This document shows, piece after piece, positions 5,723-12,920 of a stretch of DNA of 20,616 nucleotides. Position numbers and translations under genes: made by a program. This DNA is from an uncultured Clostridia bacterium. GTDB taxonomy: Bacteria; Bacillota; Clostridia; Christensenellales; Borkfalkiaceae. The notes under the pieces were generated by a model, which was not told the DNA's origin, ran no database searches, and saw only the letters and a list, made by a program, of their open reading frames with translations. Location: assembly GCA_934254755.1 (NCBI GenBank), contig CAKQMM010000002.1:1-20616 (forward strand). Direction: 5' to 3'. Within the stretch, counting starts at the first letter, position 1. Each line of letters starts with the position of its first letter.

Positions 5723-7171
5723 TTATTCGCAATATTCTTTTATGAATTTAATTACGCCCGAAGACCAGCCGTGGCAAAAACTGTGGCGGTAGCCTTTATA
5801 GCAATATTCGCCGTAAGTCTTATGGAAATCGACTTTTTCGGGGTCGGGCAGTTCGTCTATGCGCCCCGCCTCTATTGCCCAGTCAACGTTAAAGTCTTCA
5901 AAAAAGGTGGTTGCGCCAAGGTCCAACATTTTGCCGTAATATTCCTTCATTATATCTATTGCGGCTTGCTTTCCGTTCGTGTCGGCAATCGCTTTTAATA
6001 TATAGTAAGACATAAAGGTCGAAAGCCCTTTCGCGCCGCCTTTAACCAAAAATGCTTTTTCGCTATCGGTAATTTTGCCCGTCGCCAAGTATTTCATCGC
6101 GACGACTTGCTTAAATTTTAGGTTTTCTTTCATCGGAATTTTGTTTAAGCGGGCAAGCATTTCGTCAACGTCGCTACAATCTTCGCCGAAATATTCGTAC
6201 AATTTTTTAAGTTTTTTAAAGGCGTAAATATTGAGCGCGCGGCACCCGTCGATTCTGTCGTCAAAAGCGCGGGTCGGCCAGTCTAAAAAATAATCGGGGT
6301 AGTGCATTTCGCCGTTTTCGTCCACGCAATTTAAACACTGCGCTACGACTTTATGCGAGTATAAAAGGTGTTTTTTAATAAACCTTGCGTTTTTGGTCGC
6401 CTCATAGTAGTCGCTAAGAATAGCAAGATACCACACGGAGTAGGTCGGCATAGTGTTTATCCAGCCGTTTTTCGGGGTGGCGCGTTTATGGTAGTCAAGG
6501 CTGTTTTCAAACTGTTTGACGCTGCCGTAAAGGGTGGTTAATGCGAGCATTTCGGGGTGCATATCGCCCATCCACACAAGCCTGTCGCGCTTAATTCCGT
6601 CCCAAACGTAATTGTTTTGCACGCATAAAGTAACGGTGCGTTTTGCCGTTTCGAATATATCGCGCACGCGCTCGTCTGAGCCCGCGTAAGCGTAAACTTG
6701 TTTTTTAACGAAGGTTTCCGCCTCGATAACTATCGCTTTAACGTAAAATTTAGAGCCGGCGGGGAAGTCAATGCGCAAAAACCTGAACCCCGATCGGTTA
6801 AAGGTCATATCGCTCATAAGCGGCAGATAGGTTTTAAAATCGCGGACGGCGTGGTCGTTCGTCGCGGTTGTATTTTCAATCATATCGTCGCTGTAATCAA
6901 GCGGGGCCGACATCGTTTCCGAAACCGACTCGCCAAGGCGGATGCGCACGCTTTTATTTTTGCACGCGCCCTCGCCCGCCGTCGTTATTATGCGTACGGC
7001 GCCGCAATATTCTTTGCCGAAGTCAAGCATTATGGCGGCTTCGCCGCTCACTATCGCCTGATTTTTTTCAAAAAAGCCGACGAGCAAATCCTTTTTCTTT
7101 AAAAGGCTTGCCGCGTTTTTAACGTTCCCTTCCGTTTTAATAACTTTCACGGGGAAAATGTGTTCTAACAT
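5723..7171 (-). CDS. Compact GH78-like alpha-L-rhamnosidase (catalytic domain)
   Basis: GH78 enzymes release terminal alpha-L-rhamnose from glycosides by inversion in an (alpha/alpha)6 barrel. Here residues 1-155 are a beta-sandwich (DFGKEYCGAVRI at 50-61) and residues 160-482 the helical barrel. The barrel shows the diagnostic WDGIKRDRLVWMGD (190-203), FLDWP (295-299), GATTFFEDF (419-427) and HGWSSG (467-472). At 482 residues it is about half the usual length and lacks the extra N-terminal carbohydrate-binding and C-terminal beta domains. The acid cluster motif is DGxKRDRL rather than DxxxRDERxGW: the glutamate thought to be the general acid in characterised GH78 enzymes has no counterpart, so activity may differ. 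No signal peptide, so it is probably cytosolic. Start supported by AAGGAG. Own promoter with an upstream activator-like site, own terminator. Confidence 0.85.
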   Translation of the reverse strand: MLEHIFPVKVIKTEGNVKNAASLLKKKDLLVGFFEKNQAIVSGEAAIMLDFGKEYCGAVRIITTAGEGACKNKSVRIRLGESVSETMSAPLDYSDDMIENTTATNDHAVRDFKTYLPLMSDMTFNRSGFRFLRIDFPAGSKFYVKAIVIEAETFVKKQVYAYAGSDERVRDIFETAKRTVTLCVQNNYVWDGIKRDRLVWMGDMHPEMLALTTLYGSVKQFENSLDYHKRATPKNGWINTMPTYSVWYLAILSDYYEATKNARFIKKHLLYSHKVVAQCLNCVDENGEMHYPDYFLDWPTRAFDDRIDGCRALNIYAFKKLKKLYEYFGEDCSDVDEMLARLNKIPMKENLKFKQVVAMKYLATGKITDSEKAFLVKGGAKGLSTFMSYYILKAIADTNGKQAAIDIMKEYYGKMLDLGATTFFEDFNVDWAIEAGRIDELPDPEKVDFHKTYGEYCYKGYRHSFCHGWSSGVIKFIKEYCE

Positions 7172-7207
7172 AACTTCTCCTTAACTTGTTAATTTCGTAT
7201 CACAACT

Positions 7208-7236
7208 ATTTTAAGTCCGCGCAGGCGCAAAGTCAA
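7208..7236 (-). promoter_or_regulatory. Promoter of the GH78-like gene
   Basis: On the minus strand TTGACT (7236-7231), 17 bases, TAAAAT (7213-7208). It is 37 bases upstream of the ATG at 7171. The spacer holds a GCGC-CT-GCGC element. Confidence 0.7.
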
Positions 7237-7239
7237 TAT

Positions 7240-7265
7240 GGGTAAATTTATTTTTTATGCGGTAG
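7240..7265 (-). promoter_or_regulatory. Bipartite activator-like site, copy A
   Basis: Read on the minus strand, CTACCG, then TAAAAAATAAA, then TTTACCC ends three bases before the -35 box. The same arrangement occurs at 10797-10823 before the GH106-like gene. The two TACC half-sites are 20 bases apart in direct orientation. This geometry and position fit AraC-family activators that contact sigma at the -35. Confidence 0.5.
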
Positions 7266-7492
7266 TTTTAATATTTTGTGTTGGTTTTGACAAATGCTGT
7301 CACTATTTACTGCTAAAATGCAAGTATGTTCACTTGCACGGTTTTAGTTTTATTCGCCATATATTTTTCTTGCCGACTTGTAAAAAAGATAGCCGAAAAG
7401 GTTAAATCTTCAAAGCGCGGTCACCAAAGCCGCCCCCAAGATACACGCGGCGAGCGTTATCCACACCGCTGAAACTCCGCTTAAAAAGCGTT
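7266..7492. other. Intergenic stretch between the GH106-like and GH78-like genes
   Basis: No gene is supported. Two inverted repeats stand out: TGACA-AATGC-TGTCA at 7288-7302, operator-like, and TGCAAGT/ACTTGCA at 7319-7338, a 7-base stem with 6-base loop. A plus-strand TTGACA lies at 7287-7292, but no -10 box is at proper spacing. The remainder, 7340-7490, shows no clear pattern. Confidence 0.35.
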
Positions 7493-7520
7493 AAAAGCGA
7501 AAGGCGAACCTTCCGCTTTT
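7493..7520. terminator. Terminator after the GH106-like gene
   Basis: AAAAGCGAAAGG (7493-7504) pairs over 12 bases (one G-U when read on the minus strand) with CCTTCCGCTTTT (7509-7520). The minus-strand loop is UUCG, and a broken U-run follows (TTTTAACGCTTTTT). T-runs are present on both sides. It lies 30 bases past the stop codon at 7550. Confidence 0.75.
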
Positions 7521-7549
7521 TGAGCTTTAGCCGTTACGCCGTTATCCGC

Positions 7550-10500
7550 TTATTTTTCGTAAACTTCTATAACGGGCGATTTTAAAATGCCGTTATCTTT
7601 AAGCTGATATTCGTAGGCAAAGTTGCTGCCCGTAGCGTACCAGTAGTCAGGGCCTACCCAACTGTGCTTCGAGCAGTTGTGCAGGGCGTTAAAAGTGTTC
7701 ACGCGGGTTATATCGAGGGTAAACTTGACGGTGTGCGCGCCGCGCGGCAAATCTTTAAGTAAAAGCTTATAAGGCGCGTAAACTATTTTGCCCGCATCTT
7801 TATCGTCAACGCTGACGGAAATAAGCGCGCCGCGGTAAAGTGTGGAATTTATTATAACGTCGCTTTTTTTGTTTAACTTAATTTGCGTTTTATACGTTAG
7901 TTTCGAGCCGTAGAACGGAAGCCCTTGGTTTATTACGCTGCCAAAAGTTATTTTTTCGGGCTTTTTAACGATTTTTGCCGTCGCGCCCGTAGCGAAGACC
8001 CCGAAGTCACCCAAAATAAAGTTGTTTTCTAAGCTTGTGCGCTTTGAAAAAGGCGCTTTTATTATGAGTTCGTTTTCGCCTTTTTTAAGCTCGCCCAAAC
8101 GCACTTTAAAAATGTGTTTATCTACGTAATATCCGTCGTATACGACAGGCACGCTTTTGCCGTTGAAAATAATTTCGTCTGCGCCTTCGGTCGCCAAAGT
8201 TACGGGTAGCGCGATATCCGATACAAAACTATATTTTAAGTAAACGTATTCCTTTTCGCCCGTTTCTTTTATGCGCCAGGGCTGAACGTCGCACCCGTCG
8301 GCGTAGGGGTAGCCTTTTATTTTGCGTAATTTTTCGTCTATCTTTAAAATTTCTTCTTCGGCGTTATAAATTTTGCCGTCCATAGACCACTTTGCAATAT
8401 CTAAAACGAGCACGTTTTCTTCCGCGAGCGCAAAATTTACCGCTTCTTTAAAATCAACGGTTTTATCTGGCGTTTTGTCGTTAAATTCAATAAAATCGTC
8501 ATACGCTTTATGCTTAGCGGGCTTGTTTTTTGTAAGTTTTAATAAGAGCGAGTCCTGCCCGTAAAGAGCGGCGCGGATAATCGTTTTATCGTGCTCGAAT
8601 TTATATTCGGGCGTTTTTAATTCGCCGCTTATCGTGTCGTAAACGACGGGGTAAACTTTTTCGTTTAAAGTAATATACAAGTCGTCCGGCAAACAGGACG
8701 AAAAGTCGTAGCGGTTTTTTTCGACGAACCTTGCGATAAACAGCCACTTATCTTCGCCGTCGCTACGCAATTGGTGAAGATATTCTTCCGCATTTGCGCC
8801 CGCATTGTTGCCGCTTGCGTATTTAAGCGAAACGTAGCGGTCGCGTTCGAGCGCGTCTAATATAGATAGTTCGGTGAATTCGCATTTTTCGGCGTATTTT
8901 TTTAAGAATTTTTCGGCTTCCGCGTTTTTAACGCCGTCAACGAGCGCGGGCGCCGCGCCCGCAAGGAGGATATGCCCGCCGTTTTCGGCAAACGCCGTAA
9001 GCGCGTCGAGAGTCGTTTTTCTGATAGTTTTAAGCGCGGGTACGACTACGGTTTTATACGCCATATCGCCGACTTTAAACTTTTTGTCCTCTACTATTGC
9101 AGGCGTTTCCGCAAGTAAGCCTTCGCTTATAAAATCAAAGTCTATCATTCCGTTTAAAAGCCAGCGGGTTAAGTTCTGGAAGTTGTTTTCAACTTCGTTT
9201 GCGGCTTTAACCGATAAGTCTTTTGCCGAATAATTTATCCATTCGCTTTCAATCGGGAAGATAACGCCCACGTTCACGAGCGGTTTTCCTCGCGTTAAGC
9301 AAACGTTTAAGCGGGCGAAGTGGTCTTCGACGAATTTATACTCGTCGTACCACGCCGACTGATAGGATATCGAAGCGGGGTAGTCGCGCTTTGCGGAGCC
9401 GCGCATGCTGTACCAGCTTAAATGCGGCACGCGAAGAGTCACCCCGAGAGCCGCTTGCCAGTCGCCCTGGAATTTATGCCCGCGGAAGTCAAAGTCCCAC
9501 CCCGTAACGCCGTAAAGTTCGCTCGTCATGCCTTCTTTTTTATACTGGCGGACTATGCTTTGCGTTTGTTTTGCGGTGGTAAGTTCAACGGCGTTACATA
9601 GCATATCTATCCCCGGTATGCCGAATTCCGGGTAAAGCCGCATCGTTTCGCCGACGTATGCGGTTTGATTTTTAAGAGAGTCTTCAAGCAAAAGATGACC
9701 CGTAAAGTTTAAGTCATGCGCTTTGCACCAGTCGCCGCAGGTTTTAATAAACCCATCGCGGAAGCGAACGGTCAAATGGTTTAACATTTTATATAAAACG
9801 GTGCAAGGCGCGTTTTTTTGTTTAAAGAAAACTTCGGGCAGTTTTTCGACTATATCGTAGCCGTTTTCATTATAAAAAGTGGAAGGTAAGTCGGTCGTCC
9901 AGGCGCATTGTGCGGATTTTGAAATTTTTGAATAAGCAAGCGGGTTAAAACCCTCGAAATGAGGTTCGTCGGTGAAGATTGACGGAATGGTTTTGCCGAA
10001 TTCGCTCCCCACTTTGTTGAGATATGCGTTATACGTAACGTCAACGAACTTTTCGCACGCCGCCTTGTTCATAACGTCGATATACCCGTAACCGTTGAAC
10101 CAGCCGCTGTCTTTATCTATCGAAACGTAGGCATACCACTTTTTGCCGCTTGCGGTAGAGGCGGGCGCGATTTTTTTGTATGTCTTTAAATATCCGTCTT
10201 TATCGAGCGTCACGTCGTAAACTGCAAGCAGGTATTTTTTACCTCGCTTAAAACCCGTTTCGTCGGTTACGTAATTTTCGGGCGCGCCGATGTAAGAGTT
10301 ATGTGCGTAGCCCGAATACGCTTTCCGTTTTTCGACTTCGTCGTCGCAAACGGTCGTAAACTCAACGTGTTTTGCGCGGAACAGCGGGTTTTCGGTCACG
10401 AATCCGCCCGCCGCACCCGAAGCCCAGCGGTCTTCGTCGTATAAGTAAGCGAGCATGTTTTCCGATTTTGCTTTGCTTACGCAAGACGAAATAAGCTCCA

Positions 10501-10714
10501 TAAACTCTTCGCCCAAATACGGGGTCTGAAGCCCGCTTCTAACGTGCATGTGGAAGCCGCCGAGCCCCATTTTTTTGAAAACTTCTATCTGGCGCAAAAG
10601 TTCGTCCTTTTCAAGTTTGTCGTTCCACGCCCAAAAAGGGGCGGCGCGATATTCGCTCGTCGGATTTTTGAATAATTCTTCGTTAAAAATTTCTTTGCTT
10701 TTTTTATATAACAT
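7550..10714 (-). CDS. Large GH106-like glycoside hydrolase (putative alpha-L-rhamnosidase)
   Basis: The protein has 1054 residues and no signal peptide. Its N-terminal pattern APFWAWNDKLEKDELLRQI (25-43), followed by MGLGGFHMHVRSGLQTPYLG (49-68), is the signature of GH106 and GH106-like enzymes, which act on rhamnosides. Barrel motifs follow: YLYDEDRWASG (90-100), IFTDEPHFEGF (246-256), TGHLLLED (338-345) and SELYGVTGWDF (398-408). Glu250, Glu344 and Glu399 are candidate catalytic acids; I cannot decide between them. Residues 560-620 resemble a beta-galactosidase-trimerisation-like segment (ALKTIRKTTLDAL...GGHILLAGA). The last 250 residues look like galactose-binding-type beta-sandwiches. The start has AAAGGAG nine bases upstream. 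Neighbouring GH78-like gene and the shared upstream element support a joint role in rhamnose-containing glycan breakdown. GH106 membership is likely but not certain. Confidence 0.78.
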   Translation of the reverse strand: MLYKKSKEIFNEELFKNPTSEYRAAPFWAWNDKLEKDELLRQIEVFKKMGLGGFHMHVRSGLQTPYLGEEFMELISSCVSKAKSENMLAYLYDEDRWASGAAGGFVTENPLFRAKHVEFTTVCDDEVEKRKAYSGYAHNSYIGAPENYVTDETGFKRGKKYLLAVYDVTLDKDGYLKTYKKIAPASTASGKKWYAYVSIDKDSGWFNGYGYIDVMNKAACEKFVDVTYNAYLNKVGSEFGKTIPSIFTDEPHFEGFNPLAYSKISKSAQCAWTTDLPSTFYNENGYDIVEKLPEVFFKQKNAPCTVLYKMLNHLTVRFRDGFIKTCGDWCKAHDLNFTGHLLLEDSLKNQTAYVGETMRLYPEFGIPGIDMLCNAVELTTAKQTQSIVRQYKKEGMTSELYGVTGWDFDFRGHKFQGDWQAALGVTLRVPHLSWYSMRGSAKRDYPASISYQSAWYDEYKFVEDHFARLNVCLTRGKPLVNVGVIFPIESEWINYSAKDLSVKAANEVENNFQNLTRWLLNGMIDFDFISEGLLAETPAIVEDKKFKVGDMAYKTVVVPALKTIRKTTLDALTAFAENGGHILLAGAAPALVDGVKNAEAEKFLKKYAEKCEFTELSILDALERDRYVSLKYASGNNAGANAEEYLHQLRSDGEDKWLFIARFVEKNRYDFSSCLPDDLYITLNEKVYPVVYDTISGELKTPEYKFEHDKTIIRAALYGQDSLLLKLTKNKPAKHKAYDDFIEFNDKTPDKTVDFKEAVNFALAEENVLVLDIAKWSMDGKIYNAEEEILKIDEKLRKIKGYPYADGCDVQPWRIKETGEKEYVYLKYSFVSDIALPVTLATEGADEIIFNGKSVPVVYDGYYVDKHIFKVRLGELKKGENELIIKAPFSKRTSLENNFILGDFGVFATGATAKIVKKPEKITFGSVINQGLPFYGSKLTYKTQIKLNKKSDVIINSTLYRGALISVSVDDKDAGKIVYAPYKLLLKDLPRGAHTVKFTLDITRVNTFNALHNCSKHSWVGPDYWYATGSNFAYEYQLKDNGILKSPVIEVYEK

Positions 10715-10764
10715 AAAAACGGTTCTCCTTTAAAAATCAGTTCAAATAAACTTCCTTTTAAACT

Positions 10765-10793
10765 ATTATATAGTCGTTTGTCGATAATTTCAA
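10765..10793 (-). promoter_or_regulatory. Promoter of the GH106-like gene
   Basis: On the minus strand TTGAAA (10793-10788), 17 bases and a perfect TATAAT (10770-10765). It is about 50 bases upstream of the ATG at 10714. Confidence 0.75.
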
Positions 10794-10796
10794 CAG

Positions 10797-10823
10797 GGGT
10801 AATTTTATTTTTTACACGGGTAA
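10797..10823 (-). promoter_or_regulatory. Bipartite activator-like site, copy B
   Basis: On the minus strand TTACCCGTG and TTACCCCTG are direct repeats with a 21-base period, separated by TAAAAAATAAAA, and the second ends right before the -35 box TTGAAA. The core TAAAAAATAAA and the downstream TTACCC are identical to copy A (7240-7265). Confidence 0.55.
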
Positions 10824-10876
10824 TTTAAAGTTTTATTCGGGGGTTACGCTCTCTATCCGCTAATCGCTAAAAACGC

Positions 10877-10906
10877 TTGACTTTAACGACCGTAAAAGAA
10901 TATACT
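10877..10906 (+). promoter_or_regulatory. Promoter of the AbrB/ABC operon
   Basis: TTGACT (10877-10882), 18-base spacer, TATACT (10901-10906). The transcript would begin near 10913, about 32 bases before the ATG. Confidence 0.65.
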
Positions 10907-10944
10907 GTAATAAAAGTAAGAAAAATAATAAAAATAGGAGAGTT

Positions 10945-11175
10945 ATGAAAAAGAGCGGCAAATATATGTGGACTGCAAAAGTCAACCAAAAAGGGCAGAT
11001 AGTTATCCCCAAAGAAGCGCGCGAAGTTTTTAACATAAACGAAGGCGACGATTTGATACTGTTCGGCGACATCGAGCGGGGGATAGCGATTGCAAAAATG
11101 GACGATTACGCCGAGTTTGCTCACGCCATTTTCGCGCTGAACGGCAAAACACCCGGGGGCGATAAAAATGATTGA
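10945..11175 (+). CDS. AbrB/SpoVT-type DNA-binding regulator
   Basis: The product is a 76-residue protein whose residues 9-55 form a swapped-hairpin AbrB domain: AKVNQKGQIVIPKEAREVF (11-29), then INEGDDLILFGD (31-42), then RGIAI. Such proteins bind DNA as dimers and often control their own operon. The start has AGGAG four bases upstream. Its last 8 bases overlap the ABC ATPase start, so the genes are translationally coupled. AbrB-like gene followed by an ATPase and an ABC-2 permease is a common Firmicute arrangement, and local control of the transporter is the likely role. Confidence 0.88.
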   Translation: MKKSGKYMWTAKVNQKGQIVIPKEAREVFNINEGDDLILFGDIERGIAIAKMDDYAEFAHAIFALNGKTPGGDKND

Positions 11176-11881
11176 AATCAAAAACGTATATAAAAAGTTT
11201 AAAAACGTTACCGCGCTGAACGGGCTTACGCTTACTATCCGCGATAACGAGTGTTTCAGTTTGCTCGGGTTAAACGGGGCAGGCAAAACGACGCTTATAA
11301 ACGTCCTATCCACCGTTATCAAAAAAGACGGGGGCGAAGTTTATATAAACGGCGTAAACTTAGATAAAGACCCCGAAAAAGTCCGCAAAATAATAAACGT
11401 TTCCCCGCAGGAAAACGCGGTTTGCAAAAAACTTACCGTTAAAGAAAATTTAGAGCTCGTAGCCGACCTATACGGCGTTGAAAACAAGGCGGAAAAAGTC
11501 GCCGCCGCGATTAAAAAATTCGGGCTTTTAGAAAAGGCGGGCGTTCAGGCAAGGAAGTTAAGCGGCGGTCAGCAAAGAAGGCTTTCGATTGCGCTTGCGA
11601 TAATAAGCGAGCCGCAAATTCTGTTTTTAGACGAGCCGACTTTGGGGCTTGACGTCAAGGCGCGCGCCGTTTTGTGGGGCGTTATCGAGGAATTAAAAAA
11701 GGAAATGACCGTTGTTTTAACCACCCACTATCTCGACGAAGTTGAGCATTTAAGCGACCGCGTGGGGATAATGACCAAGGGCAAAATCAAAGCCGTCGGC
11801 ACCGTTAAAGAAATAACGGAACAAACGGGCAAAAACTCGCTTGAAGAAGCCTTTTTGTCGCTCACCGAGGAGGACGTATGA
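11168..11881 (+). CDS. ABC transporter ATP-binding protein (ABC-2 type exporter)
   Basis: The ATPase is 237 residues long with every nucleotide-binding motif: Walker A GLNGAGKTT (34-42), Q-loop near 81, signature LSGGQ (131-135), Walker B ILFLDEP (151-157), D-loop, and H-loop His187. It resembles the CcmA/DrrA class that drives efflux of drugs, peptides or lipids through an ABC-2 permease. It overlaps the regulator upstream by 8 bases and the permease downstream by 4 (ATGA). No strong ribosome site of its own beyond a G-rich GGGGG, consistent with coupling. Substrate unknown. Confidence 0.93.
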   Translation: MIEIKNVYKKFKNVTALNGLTLTIRDNECFSLLGLNGAGKTTLINVLSTVIKKDGGEVYINGVNLDKDPEKVRKIINVSPQENAVCKKLTVKENLELVADLYGVENKAEKVAAAIKKFGLLEKAGVQARKLSGGQQRRLSIALAIISEPQILFLDEPTLGLDVKARAVLWGVIEELKKEMTVVLTTHYLDEVEHLSDRVGIMTKGKIKAVGTVKEITEQTGKNSLEEAFLSLTEEDV

Positions 11882-12618
11882 AAAGTTTATCCGCGCTTAT
11901 TAAGCGCAATTTTTTAGAGATAGTCCGCGACCCGTTAAGTTTGATTTTTTGCGCGGCGTTCCCCCTTGTAATGCTGATATTTATGAATATAACCGTCGGG
12001 AACTTGGACGGCGGCGGAGCGGCGATTTTCAAAATAGATACCTACGCCCCCGCGATTTGCGTTTTCGGCTTCACCTTTACGATGATGTTCACCGCAATGC
12101 AGATAGCGGGCGACAAAAACACGTCGTTTATTAAACGTATAAAAATTTCGCCCGTCGGAAGAGTCACTTATTTAATGAGTTTCGTCTTTGCGGCGATGCC
12201 GATCGCGTTTTTGCCAACGGTTTTGTTTTTTATCGTGGCGGTTATTTTAAAGTACCCGTTTAACGCGAAAATTTTGCTCACGTTTTTGTATCTTATTCCG
12301 TCGGCGTTTTTGTACGTCTCGCTCGGCGTTTTAATAGGCGAACTTTGCTCCGACGAGAAAAAGACCGGACCCATATGCTCGATAATCGTTTCGGTTACAT
12401 CGATTTTAGGCGGAATATTTATGCCCGTCGAAATTTTAAGCGGCGCGATGGAAAAGATTGCGAACGCGCTCCCCTTTAAGCACAGCGTAGAGATAGCAAG
12501 CAAAATTTTAATTGACGGCGCGGCCGCGATTTACCCGAATATAATTTACGTTTTAGCATACGCTTTTGCCGCCTGGCTCGCTATTTTTGTAATCGAAAAA
12601 ATAAAATCTGCTAAATAA
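11878..12618 (+). CDS. ABC-2 type transporter permease
   Basis: The 246-residue membrane protein has about six predicted spans (roughly 20-40, 58-77, 98-122, 130-155, 165-183 and 220-240). The pattern before the fifth and sixth spans (ILGGIFMPVEIL, 176-187, then ALPFKHSVE, 197-205) is typical of the ABC2_membrane family. It would form a dimer with two copies of the ATPase encoded just upstream. A terminator follows 17 bases after the stop, closing the three-gene operon. Confidence 0.9.
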   Translation: MKSLSALIKRNFLEIVRDPLSLIFCAAFPLVMLIFMNITVGNLDGGGAAIFKIDTYAPAICVFGFTFTMMFTAMQIAGDKNTSFIKRIKISPVGRVTYLMSFVFAAMPIAFLPTVLFFIVAVILKYPFNAKILLTFLYLIPSAFLYVSLGVLIGELCSDEKKTGPICSIIVSVTSILGGIFMPVEILSGAMEKIANALPFKHSVEIASKILIDGAAAIYPNIIYVLAYAFAAWLAIFVIEKIKSAK

Positions 12619-12635
12619 AAATTTATTTATATAAT

Positions 12636-12673
12636 GCCCTTTTGCAAAATGCTTTGTAAAAGGGCGGTTTTTT
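12636..12673 (+). terminator. Rho-independent terminator of the AbrB/ABC operon
   Basis: GCCCTTTTGCAAA (12636-12648) pairs with TTTGTAAAAGGGC (12653-12665), 13 pairs with one G-U and a 4-base loop, then GG and six T. Confidence 0.88.
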
Positions 12674-12800
12674 ATTTAAAAGGGTATTTATTGTTTTTAA
12701 GGGCGTGGCGGTTATTGCGTTTAAAAAGGGTGTTCATAAGTTTTGTTTGCGAGTTTGCTTACGTAAGTTTTACAAAAATTAAAATCAGCGCAATCGATAT

Positions 12801-12882
12801 TCGCTCAAATTCTACATTATTCGCCCAAATTTAACTAAATTTAGGTGTATTATTGCCCAAACCTATTGACAATCGCCCAATT
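12801..12882 (+). repeat. Four direct repeats upstream of and inside the fic promoter
   Basis: TCGCTCAAAT (12801), TCGCCCAAAT (12821), TTGCCCAAAC (12853) and TCGCCCAATT (12873) form two pairs. Within each pair the start-to-start distance is 20 bases, and the pairs are offset by exactly 52. Between them AAATTTA-AC-TAAATTT (12827-12842) is a perfect 7-base inverted repeat. The third copy abuts the -35 box and the fourth lies in the promoter spacer, so a bound protein would block polymerase. The remaining bases from 12674 to 12800 show no gene; CTTACGTAAG at 12758-12767 is a lone palindrome. Confidence 0.6.
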
Positions 12883-12894
12883 TATGGGTATAAT
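12866..12894 (+). promoter_or_regulatory. Consensus promoter of the fic gene
   Basis: TTGACA (12866-12871), 17 bases, TATAAT (12889-12894): a full consensus match. The start near 12901 gives a leader of only about 20 bases before the ATG at 12921. This rules out the upstream TTG at 12906 as a likely start. Confidence 0.85.
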
Positions 12895-12920
12895 TGTGCT
12901 AATCGTTGGGGGTTAGGCGT

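Noticed and set aside
6698..7102. 134-codon plus-strand frame antisense to the GH78-like gene
   Set aside because: It lies inside a gene with convincing family motifs; its own sequence shows only the Arg/Phe/Ala bias of an opposite-strand shadow.
7287..7319. Plus-strand promoter TTGACA...TAAAAT upstream of the GH78-like gene
   Set aside because: The spacer is 21 bases and nothing is encoded downstream on that strand.
5585..10861. TTAGCGGATAG shared, in opposite orientation, by the intergenic regions near 5585 and 10851
   Set aside because: Only 11 bases match, with no further similarity or structure; not enough to call a repeat family.
10945..11175. AbrB-like protein as antitoxin of a toxin-antitoxin pair
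   Set aside because: The coupled downstream gene is an ABC ATPase, not a toxin; the module is a regulated exporter.
12634..12834. Small plus-strand reading frame between the ABC operon and fic
   Set aside because: It begins inside the terminator, lacks a ribosome site and ends in the operator repeats.
12801..12882. CRISPR-like array
   Set aside because: Units are only about 10 bases with 10- and 22-base gaps, located on a promoter; they fit protein-binding sites.
12906..12920. TTG start five codons upstream of the fic ATG
   Set aside because: It would leave only about 5 leader bases after the predicted start site; the ATG at 12921 has a G-rich ribosome site at proper distance.
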